NCBI GenBank assembly: GCA_944989445.1
Contig: CALYLW010000743.1
Span: forward strand, 237,877-301,876
Direction of reading: 5' to 3'
DNA length: 64,000 nucleotides
DNA from: Ampullaceana balthica
Lineage: Eukaryota; Mollusca; Gastropoda; Lymnaeidae
Shown piece after piece: positions 23,469 through 33,910 of the stretch; position 1 is the stretch's first letter; the number at the start of each line of letters is the position of its first letter. Below the pieces are notes generated by a model, which saw only the letters and a program-made list of their open reading frames with translations, had not been told where the DNA came from and made no database searches. Position numbers and translations under genes: made by a program.

Positions 23469-23807
23469 CTGACATAATAATGAAGGTGTAATTTAAATTT
23501 GTAGTAAATCCGTTGCCTATTGTTAAGATGTATTCAGTAAAGTCGTCCTTTTCAGTAACTGGTATGGTTAGGTTGACTTTGATTTTGTCCAGCCCGTCGT
23601 TAGATAAATACATCAGGTAACGATCTGCCTCATAAAATGACTCAGCGACATTTCTAAAGTTGAAAGATTTACCTCCGTTCTTGAACAAAGTATAGACCCT
23701 TGGTGGTGGGTCGCTGTCAATTCCAAGTTTCACTGACACAGTCCCATTCATGTTTGTTTTTAGAATGAGCGCTTCTGCTGCGATATCTACAGTTATTTGT
23801 GGAGGTC
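23469..23807 (-). pseudogene. Receptor copy A, membrane-proximal Ig-like exon
   Basis: A 339-bp phase 1-1 exon (acceptor ctatttag at 23,808, donor G|GTACGT). It codes for 113 residues: GPPQITVDIAAEALI, NMNGTVSVKLGIDSDPPPRV, YTLFKNGGKSFNFRNVAESF, YLMYLSNDGLDKIKVNLTI and NLNYTFIIMSG. The strand pattern and the final YxF fit an Ig-like beta sandwich, but there are no cysteines, so it lacks the usual disulfide. NLTI and NYT are N-glycosylation sequons. This exon itself is intact; it is called pseudogene because of the other lesions of copy A. It is 80-90 percent identical by eye to 51,976-52,314. Confidence 0.85.
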
Positions 23808-23809
23808 CT

Positions 23810-23961
23810 AAATAGTTAATAATAAAATGTACATGCGTTATATTTCAGTAAGACAACAACATTTGTAAAATCAGCGATCCTTTCAAAAACACATGTGTTT
23901 AAGTTATATCATTAACAACATATAATATGTTACTGAAATATTACAGTAATACTAAAACGCC

Positions 23962-24038
<77 letters not shown>

Positions 24039-24199
24039 TATTTTTTATCAATACATTTTTCTCTCTAATTCAATTTATTCTACTATATTTCTAATTCACG
24101 AAGGAAAATATTTACCTATATTTGTTCAACCCTTTAATTTACCACTAACGTAACATGTTTTCAAAGTATAATTTAGTATTTTATCTTGTCACTTCTTAT

Positions 24200-24242
<43 letters not shown>
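23810..24242. other. Intron of copy A with two long (TA)n tracts
   Basis: TA tracts lie at about 23,966-24,034 and 24,203-24,241. The second abuts the inverted-repeat element. Confidence 0.8.
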
Positions 24243-24244
<2 letters not shown>

Positions 24245-24715
24245 GGCTGCGGAAATGAACCATTGATTTCTCGATTAATCGTTAAAAACATTTAACGAAT
24301 GAATTATTTTTTAATAATTAATCGACCCATCACTTATAAATTATTTGAACTCATAAAGTTATTTTTAAAAAATTGCGGCCGATAAAATAACAAATTTCCT
24401 GATGATTACACGAACATTTTGGGTTTAAACTATTTACTGACGAGAATTATTAAAATGTTGATAAAGTTTGTGTACCATGGTTCTATCAAGTGATTTGAAG
24501 TGGTAATGTGTTATTTTTGTTAATAGATGACTATTATAGTATCGATTGTATAGCTTTAAATAGGCAAATATGGAGATCATTGTCTGTTGATAGGTCCCCG
24601 CCCCCCCAAAAAAAACGACAGCAACGGTCACGGGATCGATAATATGTATATTTATATGTATATATATATAGTGCAATTCATAGATATAACAAAGGCATTT
24701 GACCTGACGTTTTCT

Positions 24716-25013
24716 GTTATAGTTTTGTAATTAAAAATTGCCCTAAAATATAGAGCATCGTCGGAGCGAACTCTTGTTCTTGATGCTTTGAAGACCCTGA
24801 GGTTAACCACATTTGCCCGTGTTATTGTTGCATTGTATAAGTCAGTCCTTTCGTCGCTGAATTAATGTATGCCGTTTGAGCAGTATTTAATATACCCCAT
24901 ATTAGATTCAACATATATATCCCTGGTTGTGTTTTCTTGTAAAGTTGAATGAAATTGTAAATCATAAACTTTACCCTCCTCAAATAGCCCGCAATTGATG
25001 TCTATCTCCTGTT
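24716..25013 (-). pseudogene. Receptor copy A, N-terminal domain exon (nonsense)
   Basis: The acceptor cattttag precedes (G)AA-CAG at 25,013, joining in frame to the signal exon (EEQEIDINC). It reads INCGLFEEGKVYDLQFHSTL, QENTTRDIYVESNMGYIKYC, then an in-frame TAA at a site matching Ser in the aligned codon pattern, then YNATITRANVVNLRVFKASR and RVRSDDALYFRAIF. Relative to 60,543-60,870 the 3' end has diverged and no donor equivalent to G|GTACGT is seen, so the lower boundary is approximate. Two cysteines and sequons suggest an extracellular domain. Confidence 0.8.
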
Positions 25014-25707
25014 CTAAAATGAAGAATATGTTATTTTCTTAAATACAATTTATTTCATATGTTGCTTACTTTTATTCGTTGTTGAATATATGTGAATGGA
25101 AATAATAAAACAATTTCATCAAGAAACTTAGCTCAAATTTAGCTCAAATACACAATCAAATAATATTAATTTAAAACCATCTTTAAGTCAATTAAGTGAA
25201 ACGTAATGCTCTCGAGTCACATCTAACCCACCGTATACAATTGTCTGATATGAAAATTCTTTCCCGTTTTACAAATGATTCACTGCTATTTAAATAGCAT
25301 ACAAAATGCCCTAATGTGTATATTTGTTGAACGTTAGACTACGGAGAGGGTCCTCACTCTGAACAGATTAAGGAAATGTGAAAAGATAGAATCGATATGG
25401 TAAATATACGTTCGTTATTAAAGTATCTTAACTAACTGATGAAAAGCAAAAACGTTTATTATGATTAATTTAAATTTAATCAATAACTTTTGTAAAATTA
25501 ACGATTAATTAATCGTTAATTTCGATTAAGGCCAAAAATTGAAACGTATGGTGTCATAAGTAACATTTATTAAAAGTACTTGTCGAAAATGGAAATAACA
25601 CTGGGACGTCTTCTTTATATGACATCTTTTAACCAACAACGCAAACAGACAAGTGTATTGAAATTATTTTGTACAAGTGATGAGCGGGTCTTATTGACAA
25701 TATAACT

Positions 25708-25828
25708 GAACTATTGTTTAATTCTGCTGGTTATATTGCAATATTTTACAAAATTTTGATCTTAATCTATGTGAACTATTGTTTAATTCTGCTGCAGAGA
25801 TTAAGATCAAAATTTTGTAAAATATTGC
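25708..25828. repeat. Perfect 31-bp inverted repeat with overlapping 22-bp direct repeat
   Basis: GCAATATTTTACAAAATTTT.. at 25,738-25,768 is the exact reverse complement of 25,798-25,828, with a 29-bp spacer. In addition GAACTATTGTTTAATTCTGC.. occurs at 25,708-25,729 and 25,773-25,794. This looks like a recent template-switch event. Confidence 0.92.
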
Positions 25829-26161
25829 ACAAAAAATGGACTTGTGCAACTTTGCACACGAGTTTTTATTTTCTTACTTTGCACACGGACCATCGAGGCT
25901 TAGACTTAAAGGGAACATTGCATGGTAGCCAAACGATTTCTCTCGATGAACACAATAACATTTATCAACATTTTGAACATTCACGTCAGTCAATAGTTTA
26001 AAACTAAAATGTTCCTTTCCTCGTCCGGAAATTAGTTTATATTTATCGACCGAAATATTTTACTATTTGGCTTTCAGTACATTTTTAAGTGGTGGGTCAA
26101 TTAATCGTTAAAAAATGTTAAAGATTAATCGAGATATTAATCGTTAATTTCCGCAGCCGTA

Positions 26162-26167
<6 letters not shown>

Positions 26168-26230
<63 letters not shown>
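26168..26230. repeat. (TA)n tract
   Basis: About 62 bp of TA between two mobile elements. It is the insertion target of the element that follows. Confidence 0.95.
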
Positions 26231-26234
<4 letters not shown>

Positions 26235-27641
26235 ACGGCCAAAGCCCGAAGTCCGGACCCTTCGCGAATTGGCCGGCTAATTCGCGAAGTGGCCGACGTG
26301 TCTGGCCAAAGCCCGAAGTACTTACAACTAACAATTGTAATTCGGGCTTTGGCCGGCCAATTCGCGAAGTGGCTGGGTATCCTTGGCCAAAGCCCGAAGT
26401 GGTAAGGAATAATGCACGGTTAGCGGCACATCAATCGCTTCTGGTGTGTTGGCATGTACGGGGTAGAAAAAGGGTGCCACGCTGTGACGAAATTATTGCG
26501 TTAGTCTTTCCTTTTCGGAGAAGTTCCAGATATTGTGAATAGTTCTTATTTTTCTGACACACAGGTTTCAGTTAGGGCCGGACTTAGGGAATTAAAGGCC
26601 CTAGGCGAAGTGAATTTGGTGGCCCTAGATGTAATAGAAAAATAAAAAATAATTAAGGAAAGATTCTTGTGGCAAGCCCCCACTAATGATCAGACTAATC
26701 GGAGGCCCTAGGCGGCTGCCTAGTTTGCTTATGCTTAAAGCCGGTCCTATTTCAGTGTGAGTACTGTATTACTCGTATTTATAACGTCCCAATCAACGTT
26801 TCAAGCTGAAAAGATAAGTCATAGGGCACGTATAGCATGTGTCGTGGGGTGACATAACACACTACTAAGTATACTGAGGCTATTAACTTATAATTACAAA
26901 TTATTGTTAGCTACGACACGTTGTTCTGTAATGGAAAATGCTAAGTCAGTAGATGAACAAATCCATGCGGATTCGATCACAGCACGTTTCGACCCTTTTG
27001 TTTTAACACCTTAAAATTGTTTTATTTAGTTTTTTGTTTTGTACATGATTTTTTTATATATTTTTTTTTGTTATAAAACTAATGTGATATACTATAATTA
27101 TCTATTAAAAGTTAAAAACAGTACAAAATAGTTATTTTTAACGCTGAATTTACGATAGGTTGATTGAAAAAAGTTTATACACTGACAACCTGTTAAAATT
27201 CAATGTGAAATTATGATTGTGGTATGTGCGCCATTTTCTGAGGTAGAAAGTCCTTCCAATCCTATCCACCGCCACCCCAATCTCGATCCGATGTAATCGG
27301 ACAATGAAAAGACCATGTGGTCAGATAAAGGTACGTTCATTCTCTCTGCCCACTCCCTTTATTTACCTTGCCCATAAGTCTTGCCAACACACGGGGTCAT
27401 GTGGTCGTCACTTAGTCTAGCCCCCATAACATGTAATTATGTAACATGTGCCAGCCAACGAACAGTCCCTGGTTTCGCTATCATTTGTAATTAACAATCA
27501 ATTTTAAGAATGAAATCTTACTAGTCAGCCTTCAATCTGCTCATGACTTCTTTCTTCGGGCTTTGGCCGGCTAACATTGGCCATTTCGCGAAGTTGCCGG
27601 CTATTTCGCGAAGTGGCCGATTTCGGGCTTTGGCCGTAACA
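26231..27641. mobile_element. DNA transposon with 20-bp perfect terminal repeats and GC-rich subterminal repeats
   Basis: TGTTACGGCCAAAGCCCGAA at the left equals the reverse complement of the right end. Within 200 bp of each end the words GGCCAAAGCCCGAAGT and TTCGCGAAGTGGCC recur several times in both orientations, much more GC-rich than the surroundings. It is flanked by TATATA on both sides (TA-rich target). The 1.4-kb interior has no transposase frame, so it is non-autonomous. Superfamily unknown. It lies in the first intron of receptor copy A. Confidence 0.88.
26573..26749. mobile_element. hAT-type MITE nested in the transposon
   Basis: The element starts TAGGGCCGGACTTAGGG and ends AAAGCCGGTCCTA, imperfect inverted ends, with internal GGCCCTAGGCG repeats. 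TTTCAGT flanks both sides (26,566-26,572 and 26,750-26,756). Confidence 0.78.
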
Positions 27642-28071
27642 TATATAAGATTGTAATTTTAAAATTATACTATTGTGGTCCGTGTAATTTTAATTTATAT
27701 GTTAGTAGTCTGTGAGGACTAAAGTAACCAAGTTAATGTGTGATGCTTTTAATCCCTCATAGACACCGTCATGGAACCCTGGGGTTATTTCTAACTACAA
27801 TTAAGTCTTATACACATTGTTGAATTCCGCTGGGTCACTTTTGACCCATCGTATCTACATACGACGATGAGTCGCATGTGTCGCTTGACCCTGGTTGTGC
27901 AATCGAGTGTGATAGCCAACCAGAAGAGAGGCCATGATGTCACCTGCAGTTCACGTGGCCGTCCTTCGGTCAATAGTACTATAGAATGTCCAAAAAAAGT
28001 AAGGAGGACAAGGTGGCATGTGGCATTAGTCCCCTCCCCTTATTTTTTTATATTACATAAGTAAAACTTAC
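27642..28071. other. Intron 1 of copy A, remaining part
   Basis: No feature was recognised. It is slightly more GC-rich than average between 27,830 and 27,990 but has no conserved coding segment. Confidence 0.5.
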
Positions 28072-28141
28072 CTTCTTGTTGCGAAAAAACTCCGTGGAAG
28101 ATCATGACGCAAATAAACCAAAGCATTAATATTATCTTCAT
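28072..28141 (-). pseudogene. Receptor copy A, signal-peptide exon
   Basis: ATG at 28,141 opens MKIILMLWFICVMIFHGVFS then QQE, ending G|GTAAGTT at 28,072. A short basic start, a hydrophobic core and a small residue before QQ form a good secretory signal with likely cleavage after VFS. The donor is strong and phase 1, matching the acceptor phase at 25,013. It is the only signal exon of this gene family in the window. The exon is intact, but the gene carries stops downstream. Confidence 0.85.
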
Positions 28142-29210
28142 CTTGCTGTCGGTATGAAGAACATTTTTTTTTGAAAAATATCTTTTTATTTGTGTGTGTG
28201 TGTTTGTTTGTTTGTTGGTAAGTTTTGCAATTATATTTTTGCCAGCTAGCTTATTAAATATGACTTCGTGGTATTTTAAAAAAAGGCAGTTGAAGTCTGT
28301 TACGTGGAGTTTGAAAGATGCAACTGATTATTTACGTTTTTACTGATGCTACAAATTAAAGGTTTACCACCGCACTGCTCCAATGGAAGTCTTCAAAAAA
28401 TCAATTCTTTATTTATTTAAATTTTTAAAAAGTAATATTAAGCAGAGATGCGTTAGCAAATTGAAAGTTTAATAAGAGTGAGTAAAATATACTTAATTAA
28501 GAGATTTTTTTTTCTTTGAAAATATAAATTGCAGGAATTAGAAATGACTACTTCACCATTAACACTTTTGTGATCAAATGATAATCTTATGGGTAAATTG
28601 TGAAGGTAAAGCAAATAGTACACTTTACAATGTGCCGACGTTATCTGTAACTGTACAAGGACGTGTAAGTGATGTAGTTAGATAAACATAATAATTTAAA
28701 CATACATGTTTACATACAGATAGATGGTTTGAAAGATATAATTTAGAAAACTAAATATTATAAAATGTCAAAATGATTTAACTGACTGTATCTTATATTT
28801 ACAAATCAACAATCATTTTATGTACTTACATTATAAAAGCTCAGACAGTCTAAGTACTTTTTTTAAAAAATTGTTTTACTGACATTAAAATGTAAATGTT
28901 TGGAACTGATTTGTTTTCCTAAATACTTAGCGACAAATCATTTTCTATACAACTTTCTATGTTACATATTTCTATGCATATTCAATACATTGTTATTAAT
29001 GCATTATATTTATGAACGGATAAACAAACGTATAGGGACGTATCCGTATAAGTAACCTTATATTAAACCACTTATTTGTTTGCTTTTGTTTTTCTAGAAT
29101 ATGTTCATACTTAAAGGCTTAACTTTCAGTAGATGTATCTCAAAACAAAAGTGGTTTTAGTAGATGTAGTCAATGTGCAATGCACATATTCAAGGAAACA
29201 AAACAGTTAA
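28142..29210. promoter_or_regulatory. 5' flank of receptor copy A (putative promoter region)
   Basis: The sequence just upstream of the signal exon on the minus strand. It contains a TGTGTGTG/TTTG run near 28,190-28,220. No specific TATA box or binding site can be assigned with confidence; the position alone suggests a promoter. Confidence 0.3.
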
Positions 29211-29545
29211 CTTTTACAATGCTTACGTTGAAATGAAGTTCAGGACTGACAACGTTGTAATTTATAATAACAAAGTTTGTTAAATAGTAATGACTTCTGG
29301 GGAACGTGAGATGCAACTTTGCATCTAGACTGTCAAATAACTGATAATTGATTTCAAAATCATTTTCTTCGGAGTTTCCATTAGTAACTTTTTCAAACAT
29401 GACGGAGTCTTTCCTTCATAAAATATTATGTATCGCTTAGGTTCTGGATAGCCTTATATTTCTAGTTGTATTAATATTATGTTGTCGATTGGGGCTAATT
29501 ATTAATGGTTAAATGTATCTATTACACCCCTCAGTTTCAATGAAC
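29211..29545 (-). pseudogene. Ig-like exon of a receptor paralogue (copy E)
   Basis: Paralogue of the 18,297-18,635 exon: acceptor ctttcag, then SLKLRG, two adjacent stops, LAPIDNIILIQLEI, a stop, YPEPKRYIIFYEGKTPS, a frameshift, NGNSEENDFEINYQLFDSLD and SPELHFN. The donor GGTAAC of D is GTTAAC here, hence lost. Its length is 335 against 339 bp. It is thoroughly decayed. It lies upstream of the copy A signal exon, so it is the remnant of a further tandem copy. Confidence 0.78.
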
Positions 29546-30640
29546 CTGAAAGTGAAATAAAAAAAATTAAAAAAATTAAAAAAATAACTACGCACTACTT
29601 GTTAATTTTAAGTTTACATTATCTAAAATATGTGACCATTACGTGACATTTCAAATAACATAAGTTACATGAAGTATAACAATTTTTTTTAAAATTCATT
29701 AAAATATTGCAATACATTGTACCAACATTTTCTTTGAAAAATTAGTTCTATTAATAATATTTATTTATATTTCTGTTATTATCATTCCCCATTGACAACG
29801 CTGGAATACCCCGAAGGTTAAACGGGTCTTGTCAAAAGTAAATCACACGCTATGATCAGACATAGTATTATAATGTTTCATATATTTATTATAATCTTAT
29901 TCTAAATAGCACTGCTTTGCTATCTGAAAACAGACTTTAAATTACCTTTAAAAACATGTTAAAACACAATTAGAATATCTAAATAGTAAATCTTTCATTA
30001 GTTTATTATTATTTATTCATGATTATCAAAGGGCAATATTCTGGTCTGGTGGTGTTATAATTTGACCTAGGCCAGTTGAACCCATAGTGTATATTTTTGC
30101 CTAGTCTTTTTAAAATACAAAGTCACGATAACTGCTACTCTAAACATTCGTCTTATTCCTGGAAAAAGCTTAAACAATACTTATTATCTCAAAAGTTCCA
30201 GTTTAAAATTTAAATAACCCACAGCCACCCATTTTAATTAAAGAAACTTGTAAAGACTAATTAATTGGAGTAGTTATTATTTAAATATAATTATATATTC
30301 CAAAGAATTGCAATCGCTAAAACCATCATTTGTATAAGCTTAATATTTAATAAAATGTCTGATAAATGTTATGGTAATTATAATAGTCTATAACACACAA
30401 TTTAAACAAAGTAATAAATTACAGAGGTCTAGAAAAAAGAATTAAATAGTTTTACAGAACGTCTCAAAATAAAGATCACTTTAAATAATATTCATATAGA
30501 AACGTGTAATCACATCAAAAGACACAGCTACGAACTTTTAATTTAGTTCAATTTATTTGTACCGCAATATTTTTGTTTAAGGATATTGTAGTGTTTATAA
30601 AAAGAGTATACAAGAACATTAAAAAAGCGCCGATTTAACA
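29546..30640. other. Non-coding flank of copy E
   Basis: The part 29,600-29,830 aligns weakly with 19,558-19,750 (catttcaaata, attatcat, aacgctgga) and forms an empty site for the LINE at 18,682. The rest is featureless AT-rich sequence. Confidence 0.55.
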
Positions 30641-31737
30641 ATGAGTGCTGACAAAAGAAGAAAGATTGAGGACGAATGTCATCTTTTTAATGACGAATGG
30701 ACCGCTAAATATTACTTCACGATGGTTGGCTGCAAAGCAGTCTGCTTGCCGTGCCGTGAGTGTGTGACTTCATGTTTGCCATTAATACTATGGACAAATT
30801 TAATGAACTGAATGTCAAACTTGAGGGCAATACCTTTTTTTCGCATGAATTGCATGTGCATGATAAATCATTTCAAGCAAAACTCTCCCTGTTCACCAAG
30901 CAAGCAGGTTAAAACAGGTTTTGCCATTTGCCGTTGCTGAAACAGAAAACCATTTCTGGTGAAATGCTGACAAGTACATATCTCAGTGGGATTCATTGGC
31001 GGTCGAATTTGAAAGGAGGTTCCAAGAACCTGGAACCATTCTTCAATATCCTCAGTTTGCCTTTTAGTATAGAAGCTGATTCAGCCCCAGAGGATATACA
31101 GTTAGCTCTGCTCATCCTACAAGCAGATTGTGGCCTGAAGGAGAAGTTCAAGTCAGTTCTTCTGCAGGAGTTTTATGGATGTTTGCCAGCGGCAGCATTT
31201 CCACATTTAAAAACTTTGCTGCCAAACTTTTGTCACTATTTGGGTCCACATATCTGTGATCCAGCTTTTTCTTGTATGAAAGTAAACACGTCTAAGAACA
31301 GATCGAAGTTGACTGACTGCAATTTGAATGCAGTCATGCGAAACACAACCAGTACACTGGCTCAACAGTTCTAGAATAGTATCCAAAATTGTGAACAGCT
31401 ATCATTATTTATAATTGTACTCTATGGTCAGCTTTTATGTAAATTACTTCCCTACTTCTTCATAGGTATCATGACAGGTAACAATAAACGTTTGTTGAAC
31501 ATATAATGAATAGTACAATCTTATTATCAAATTAGAAACTGTTTCAGTTTTTGTAATGAATTGTACATGTGTAATAGAGTGTGAATGTGAAATAAAATGA
31601 CAAGTACATGGTTATAATCATTAATTCATATGTATACGTTGTAAATTGTAATTGAAATAGATATAGTATATATGCGGCACGCCTATAACAATAAATTATT
31701 CAATGCGGCACTCCGTAGAAAAAGTTTGCCCACCCAT
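30641..31737 (+). mobile_element. hAT (Charlie-like / GTF2IRD2-type) transposase relic with internal deletion
   Basis: An ATG at 30,641 opens MSADKRRKIEDECHLFNDEW, TAKYYFTMVGCKAVCLPCRE, the BED-like N-terminus typical of these transposases (CxxC). Frames then break, and the transposase C-terminal dimerisation part reappears at 30,928-31,374: PFFNILSLPFSIEADSAPED, IQLALLILQADCGLKEKFKS, LLQEFYGCLPAAAFPHLKTL, DPAFSCMKVNTSKNRSKLTD. The catalytic middle is missing. The right end is AAAAAGTTTGCCCACCCATG (31,718-31,737), like hAT termini of this group. I did not find the left terminus. Confidence 0.88.
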
Positions 31738-32554
31738 GTCCTATACCTATTGCTATGTACTTTGGTGTGTTGGTATGCAGGCATTCTGCGTGGTACAATT
31801 CATCGCATGTGTCACACTGGATGGCTACTTGTTTTCTACTGCATGTCTTAATACAAATTGGCATTAAGATGATACTGGGCCTGGGTTAAGTTTTATGTCA
31901 CCGGAGAGGAGTAAAATTAAAGTTAAGTGATTTTGCCTCTATCTACATATTTTATGTTTCCACTGTTTGAAGGTAATTTCCTTTATTGTGCTTAAGATAG
32001 AGGTGTAATCAGTGGGCTTTGTGTTGTGGTGGTTTATAATTATTGATATATTACTCTGATTTTTTGGATGTGTGCTAGTTGATGCTACTGCTCTTAGAAG
32101 TATTGTGATTATTGTTAAGACTAAGATTAAAATTCTCATTTTCACGTTAGGCTAGGTCTAAGAAGGCAAGGCTTAAGATATTACTATTATTATTATAATA
32201 CTATTTTGTTAAAGTGTGTTTATTTGTTCTAATTTAATTAAATTCAATTAACTTTAACTTTGAATTTATAAATTATGAATTCTACACCTAGTAACCTAAG
32301 TTATTTGGAAGGTTTATTGATGCTTTTATTTTATGTAAACTACAAAAATGGCCGCCACATAGGCTATAGTGTTTAGTAACTTTAGTATGAAATATCATAG
32401 ACTAAAAAATATAATATTATCAAACAGCTAAAAACATGTTTATTATTTGGTTAATTAAAGATTAGTTGAGTGTTTTGAAAGGGATTTAGTATTATGAATT
32501 AGGAAAAATATGTGAAAACATATGAAAACTTAGCTCTAGTAGAAATATTTCGTT
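31738..32554. other. Unassigned stretch
   Basis: No repeat partner was found. A minus-strand frame ending at 31,939, read from the first ATG at about 32,139, gives MRILILVLTIITILLRAVAS followed by 46 polar residues with one Cys. It resembles a small secreted peptide but has no homologue I know and may be chance. Confidence 0.3.
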
Positions 32555-32780
32555 CAGTGCTGTTAACTCCTGGGAAATTTCCCAAATCGTGGGAATTTTT
32601 TTAAAAGCCAAATCAGGCAAAGTTATAGAAATGGGAATTTATGAGGATTTGGCCCTAAATATAGGAATATTTGAGATTGCTTCGCCAACAGAATTTAATG
32701 CATTTGGGAATTTTTAGTCTAATTTGGGAATTTTTTTAGTCCTGCCTGGGAAAATTTGGAACCTTGAGTTAACAGCACTG
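32555..32780. mobile_element. MITE with 15-bp perfect terminal inverted repeats
   Basis: CAGTGCTGTTAACTC at 32,555-32,569 and its reverse complement at 32,766-32,780. The interior has a looser inverted symmetry built on TGGGAAATTT / GGGAATTTTT. The CAG..CTG ends suggest hAT, but the 8-bp flanks do not match. Confidence 0.75.
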
Positions 32781-33064
32781 GTTACGCTCGCAAACCGGAA
32801 GTCGTAAATAAATTATAAGAAAACTTGAATGGTATGTAGAAGTAATTACATTAAAATTCACAATATCATATAGAAAATTCCCGTTGATCGCACTTAATAC
32901 TATTTATACTGGAAGTATAGCAGTAGCCGTAAACCCTTTTACACTTATTTAAAACTGAACAAATGATAAATGTGATTTCGCTATCAAAGTTATACGTCTA
33001 TTTTTAACTATTTTAAATTATTTGAGCCTACTTTCTTTAATAATGGTTTATATTTATCACTGGT

Positions 33065-33399
33065 TGTCACAAATCGTTGTTTGCGTGGCGTCGTTGTCTA
33101 GGGGTTTGGTGGTGAACAATTACACAGCCACACTCACATGAACAATAAGCACTATTATATTTAATAAATGGTTTATTAGCCAAAAGAGTACATCTATAAG
33201 ACCATCAGTGCGAGGATTCTGCTAACAAACTTAGCCAAAGAATACCTGCACCGAAGGCCCACGCTAACTAACTGACCTCCGCTTCACACTCTCCCATTTC
33301 TAGCCCCCCACCTTACACTCCCCTCCCCATTCATCCTTCACTGGTCATCCATTATCTCTCACGCCTCAGTGCCACACAGTCAGGGATTCTGCCTCGACA
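33065..33399 (-). repeat. 3' LTR of the coiled-coil element
   Basis: 335 bp, TGTCAC..CTCGACA as read on the plus strand; partner of 36,915-37,250. Confidence 0.95.
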
Positions 33400-33430
33400 T
33401 ATCCCCCTCCTTTCCTTTTAGGTTTCATTC
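33400..33430 (-). other. Polypurine tract
   Basis: On the minus strand AAAAGGAAAGGAGGGGGATA lies directly before the 3' LTR, the expected plus-strand priming site. Confidence 0.85.
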
Positions 33431-33796
33431 AAGGAATGAAACCGTCATTAAAACAATATAAAGGTGAGGTGCAGAATCCCAATTCAACAAAAGTACAGAA
33501 ATTAACTTATACAACTAATCATGTAAAATTAATACCAAAAATACAAGTAATAATAGCATTGTTAAACAATAATATGTTTACCTAATTTCGATCGAAATTT
33601 ATAGATTCACACCCTTTCGTCTGTCTCGCAATCACATTGTCATACATTTACGAACATTATGGAAATAATAATTCATTGCAGTATCATTTGGGCATATAAA
33701 ACAAAGTAGAAACGTTGCAAAAACAAACATAAAAAGAAAATGAGGCATAGTGAATTAATTATGTAAAGGCCGAAAGCCCAGCAATCTACTCTTGTC

Positions 33797-33910
33797 TAGA
33801 GAGAAAATCAGCGATTATGTTGTCCGGGCCTTTAATGTATTGAACGTCAAAGTTAAATTCTTGTAAAATTATAAAATGCGTATACGCTACACACAGCAAT
33901 AAACAGCGAC
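33797..33910 (-). pseudogene. RNase H C-terminal remnant of pol
   Basis: In the frame +1 to the end of the large ORF the sequence reads LQEFNFDVQYIKGPDNIIAD then FLSRQE-stop. This is the closing motif of Gypsy-type RNase H (LQEF-F-V-Y-KG-N-AD-LSR). It shows that the element derives from a Gypsy-like ancestor that lost the rest of pol. Confidence 0.85.

Larger units (their letters stand above)
24243..26160. mobile_element. hAT-like inverted-terminal structure enclosing receptor exon 2
   Basis: The ends are inverted copies: GGGCTGCGGAAAT then CTCGATTAATCGTTAA at the left, and its reverse complement at 26,080-26,157. The similarity extends inwards for about 300 bp (24,340-24,540 against 25,920-26,080, for example TTATCAACATTTT and CGTCAGT-AATAGTTTAAA). 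Both ends adjoin TA tracts. The middle holds receptor exon 2 and its flank, which recur at 60.5-61.3 kb without these ends. Either one element carries the exon, or two end-fragments landed in opposite orientation around it. Confidence 0.65.

Noticed and set aside
30641..31374. Host GTF2IRD2-like gene
   Set aside because: The match is to the hAT transposase part of that family. The middle is deleted, frames are broken and a hAT-like terminus follows.
32555..32780. hAT target-site duplication for the CAGTGCTG-ended MITE
   Set aside because: The flanking 8-mers (atttcgtt and gttacgct) do not match, so I did not claim one.
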